From assembly GCF_027947595.1 (NCBI RefSeq), contig NZ_CP116257.1:3906001-3970000 (forward strand): a stretch of DNA of 64,000 nucleotides. The letters are read 5' to 3'. The position numbers and the translations under genes were made by a program. Below the pieces are notes generated by a model that was not told the DNA's origin, made no database searches, and was given only the letters and a program-made list of their open reading frames with translations. The DNA is from Streptomyces lienomycini. Lineage in GTDB: Bacteria > Actinomycetota > Actinomycetes > Streptomycetales > Streptomycetaceae. This document shows, piece by piece, positions 61,711 through 64,000 of the stretch (its first letter is position 1; each line of letters starts with the position of its first letter).

Positions 61711-61837
61711 AGGCGGCGCCTGAGTCGAACTTCGGGTCCCCGGCCCCCGAGTCTCCCCTTGAGGACCGACTGCGTGGACCGGGCCGCTCCGCCGACGCAC
61801 GGCGCCACTGCAGGCACATGTCGACGCGTCATTTTCC

Positions 61838-61981
61838 TTGGTCGGTGGTGGTTGGGGTGGGCCTTGTGGGGGTGGGGGTGGCTGTGCTGGTGGGGGTGGG
61901 GGTGTGCCCGCGGGCCCTTTGGGTTGGTGGGGGTGGGTCCGCGGGTGGGTGGTGGGTGGTGGGGGTGTGGGGGTGTGGGTT
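61838..61981 (+). repeat. G/T-rich tract with many G-runs
   Basis: About 140 bp almost free of A and poor in C on the plus strand, built from GGGGTGG, GGTGGGGG and similar units (many runs of three to five G). It lies between convergent genes ending at 61710 and 61980. It could form G-quadruplexes and act as a terminator for either gene. No protein is supported. Confidence 0.75.
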
Positions 61982-62687
61982 ATGCGCGGGCGTCGTCGAC
62001 TTGGTTGACGAGGGTGAGGAGGGTGAGGAGGGCGTCGGCGGCGGGGCCGGAGGAGGCGGGGCTCTGGCCGGTGATGAGGAGGCCGTCGATGACGACGTAG
62101 GGCTGCCAGTTGTCGGTCTTGGTGTAGTGGGCGCCGAGTCGCTTGAGTTCGTCCTCGACGAGGAAGGGGACGATGTCGGTGAGGCCGGCGTCGGTTTCCT
62201 CGCCGTTGGTGAAGCCGGTGACCTTGCGGCCGCGGACGAGGGGGGTGCCGTCGGGGTTGGTGGCGTGGCGCAGGGTGCCGGGGGCGTGGCAGACCAGGGC
62301 GAGGGGCTTGCCCGCGCGCAGGATGGTTTCGACGAGCCGGACGGAGGTGGGGTCTTCGGCGAGGTCCCACAGGGGGCCGTGGCCGCCGGGGTAGAAGACG
62401 GTGTCGAAGTCGTCGGCGGAGACGCTGTCGAGCCGGACGGTGTGGGCGAGGTCGGCCATGGCGTCGGGGTCGGCCTCGAAGCGGCGGGTCTCGTCGGTCT
62501 GGAAGGCGGGTTCGTTGCTCTTGGGGTCCAGGGGCGGCCGGCCGCCCTTGGGGGAGGCGAGGACGACTTCGGCGCCGGCTTCCTTGAAGCGGTAGTAGGG
62601 GGCGGCGAGTTCCTCCAGCCAGAAGCCGGTCTTGCGGCCGGTGGTGCCGAGTTCGTCGTGCGAGGTGAGGACGATGAGAATCTTCAT
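61980..62687 (-). CDS. DJ-1/PfpI family protein (Hsp31/glyoxalase III-like)
   Basis: A 235-residue class I glutamine-amidotransferase-like protein. Nucleophile Cys133 in LALVCHAPG with His134, and acidic residue near Glu25-26 (GFWLEELAAPYY). DTVFYPGGHGPLWDLAEDP is diagnostic of the DJ-1/PfpI type that converts methylglyoxal to lactate or repairs glycated proteins. ATG 62687. A TetR-type operator lies 21 bp upstream, identical in core to that before the TetR gene, so it is probably induced by reactive electrophiles. Confidence 0.9.
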   Translation of the reverse strand: MKILIVLTSHDELGTTGRKTGFWLEELAAPYYRFKEAGAEVVLASPKGGRPPLDPKSNEPAFQTDETRRFEADPDAMADLAHTVRLDSVSADDFDTVFYPGGHGPLWDLAEDPTSVRLVETILRAGKPLALVCHAPGTLRHATNPDGTPLVRGRKVTGFTNGEETDAGLTDIVPFLVEDELKRLGAHYTKTDNWQPYVVIDGLLITGQSPASSGPAADALLTLLTLVNQVDDARA

Positions 62688-62707
62688 GGAAGTGCACTCC
62701 CTTTGAG

Positions 62708-62721
62708 TAGACCGGTCGTCT
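62708..62721. promoter_or_regulatory. NemR-like operator in front of the DJ-1 gene
   Basis: TAGACCGGTCGTCT, with AGAC/GTCT arms, equals the first 14 bases of the site at 63417. It resembles known NemR/TetR sites with TAGACC arms. Confidence 0.65.
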
Positions 62722-62797
62722 CGAAGGTACGAGAGTCGGCCGGATTCCGGGTGGATCTTCGGGGTCGGGGTCGACCCGGTTCCTTGGTTCTGCGGGT

Positions 62798-63394
62798 TCA
62801 GGCGTTCTGCAGGTGCAGGAGTTGACGGGTGACCGTCATCGTGGTGTCCAGCTGGCCGATGTCGCGGTGGATCTTGGTCATGACGCTCGCTCCGAGCCAC
62901 ATGCCGTACAGGGCCTGTGCGGTCTCGCGGGGGGTGGCGTCGACGGTGATCGAGCCGTCCTTCAGGCCGGCCGTGATCGTGCGTTCCAGACGGTCGATGA
63001 CGGCGGTGGTACCTTCCTTGAGCGCGATCCGCATCGCTTCGGAGAGGTCGGCGACCTCCGCGCCGAGCTTGACGGCCAGGCACTTGCCCTGGCATTCGTC
63101 GACACTCTGCGTCTCGCGCCAGTTCTGCCAGTAGTTCATCAGCCGCTGCGCCGGGGTCAGGCCGGGCTGGGCGAGGATGCGGTCCATGTCGGCCAGGTAG
63201 TCGGTGAAGTAGGCCCGTATCATGGCCTCGCCGAAGGCGTCCTTGGAGCCGAAGAAGTGGTAGAACGACCCCTTGGGCACTCCGGCCGCCGTGAGGACTT
63301 CGTTGATGCCCACCGCGGAGAACCCCTTGCGGGCCATGATCCGCTGGGCGGCGTCGAGAATGCTGCGGCGGGTGTCGCCCTGAACGGTAGGCAT
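62798..63394 (-). CDS. TetR/AcrR family regulator (NemR-like)
   Basis: A product of about 198 residues from ATG 63394 (MPTVQGDTRRSILDAAQRIM; ATG 63415 is an alternative that would overlap the operator region). HTH: GINEVLTAAGVPKGSFYHFF. C-terminal TetR_C with a conserved Cys in ECQGKCLAVKLGAEVADLSE, the GCL..NL-type segment seen in the NemR/AcuR group, where a Cys senses electrophiles. Matching palindromes precede this gene and the DJ-1 gene downstream, so the two genes form a regulon. Confidence 0.9.
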   Translation of the reverse strand: MPTVQGDTRRSILDAAQRIMARKGFSAVGINEVLTAAGVPKGSFYHFFGSKDAFGEAMIRAYFTDYLADMDRILAQPGLTPAQRLMNYWQNWRETQSVDECQGKCLAVKLGAEVADLSEAMRIALKEGTTAVIDRLERTITAGLKDGSITVDATPRETAQALYGMWLGASVMTKIHRDIGQLDTTMTVTRQLLHLQNA

Positions 63395-63416
63395 GGCCAC
63401 CACTCTATCATCCATT

Positions 63417-63431
63417 AGACCGGTCGTCTAG
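63417..63431. promoter_or_regulatory. NemR-like operator in front of the TetR gene
   Basis: TAGAC-CGGTC-GTCTA, a perfect 5+5+5 inverted repeat 23 bp before the chosen start codon. Confidence 0.7.
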
Positions 63432-63463
63432 TTGAGGGCGGGTGTCGCATGGTGTGGCCGGGG

Positions 63464-64000
<537 letters not shown>

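Noticed and set aside
61818-62825. Long Gly/Val-rich plus-strand frame over the G-run tract and DJ-1 gene
   Set aside because: Composition artefact antisense to the DJ-1 gene; no start signal or domain.

Overview
The window is high-GC actinobacterial DNA, almost certainly from Streptomyces or a close relative. The evidence is strong G/C bias at third codon positions, GTG starts, GTGA/ATGA gene overlaps, and gene families typical of Streptomyces (ECF sigma plus CU044_5270-type partner, mycoredoxin-like glutaredoxin, an actinobacterial IS982 transposase, LuxR-type two-component system). It contains no rRNA, tRNA, ribosomal or central-metabolism genes. It does contain more than twenty insertion-sequence copies or relics and many truncated, frameshifted host genes. 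It therefore looks like an accessory region, such as a chromosome arm, an integrated island or a linear plasmid.

Layout. 1-12.5 kb: small redox enzymes (two MDR oxidoreductases, an SDR), TetR/XRE/AraC regulators, a tandem MmcQ/YjbR pair and a HEAT-like protein, separated by relics of RarA, an esterase and a peptide ABC transporter. 12.5-20.6 kb: a secreted protein, a membrane protein, an ECF sigma operon, and LysR facing a Dabb-like protein, among IS982, IS5, IS630, IS256 and IS30 relics. 20.9-24.8 kb: the most interesting locus, one 1301-residue reading frame joining a class I terpene synthase ([14 protein letters not shown]), a class II-type terpene cyclase domain (DVDTT) and a C-terminal berberine-bridge-type flavin oxidase carrying both the His and Cys positions used for FAD attachment. 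25.8-30.2 kb: two divergent TetR/flavin-monooxygenase pairs with very clear operators, one close to classical tetO and one a perfect 32-bp palindrome. 31-33 kb: MarR plus an NTF2-like protein, and an aromatic amino acid hydroxylase.

34.0-40.0 kb: a composite transposon with two oppositely oriented 885-bp IS5-type copies, apparently identical. It carries a thioredoxin that looks fungal rather than actinobacterial, a damaged membrane protein and a further complete IS5-type element with its own winged-helix accessory gene. 40-50.5 kb: more IS elements, a DUF3885-like protein, an MBL-fold hydrolase, and a dead recombinase/Tn3 module. 50.5-56.4 kb: a substrate-binding protein without a signal peptide, a response regulator/histidine kinase pair and a divergent pair of glycosyltransferases. 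57.3-59 kb: five tiny membrane proteins in a row. 59-60.2 kb: an IS630-type element with intact ends but a broken transposase. 60.3-64 kb: an SRPBCC/ArsR/DinB-like operon with twin palindromic operators, and a NemR-like regulon (alpha/beta hydrolase, TetR, DJ-1/PfpI protein) with the same operator in front of two genes.

Functionally most intact units are self-contained regulator plus detoxification or redox enzyme modules. The terpene megaenzyme is the one obvious specialised-metabolism gene. It stands alone, with no prenyl diphosphate synthase or P450 recognised near it. All functional statements come from reading translated sequence and from remembered family features; no database search was run.
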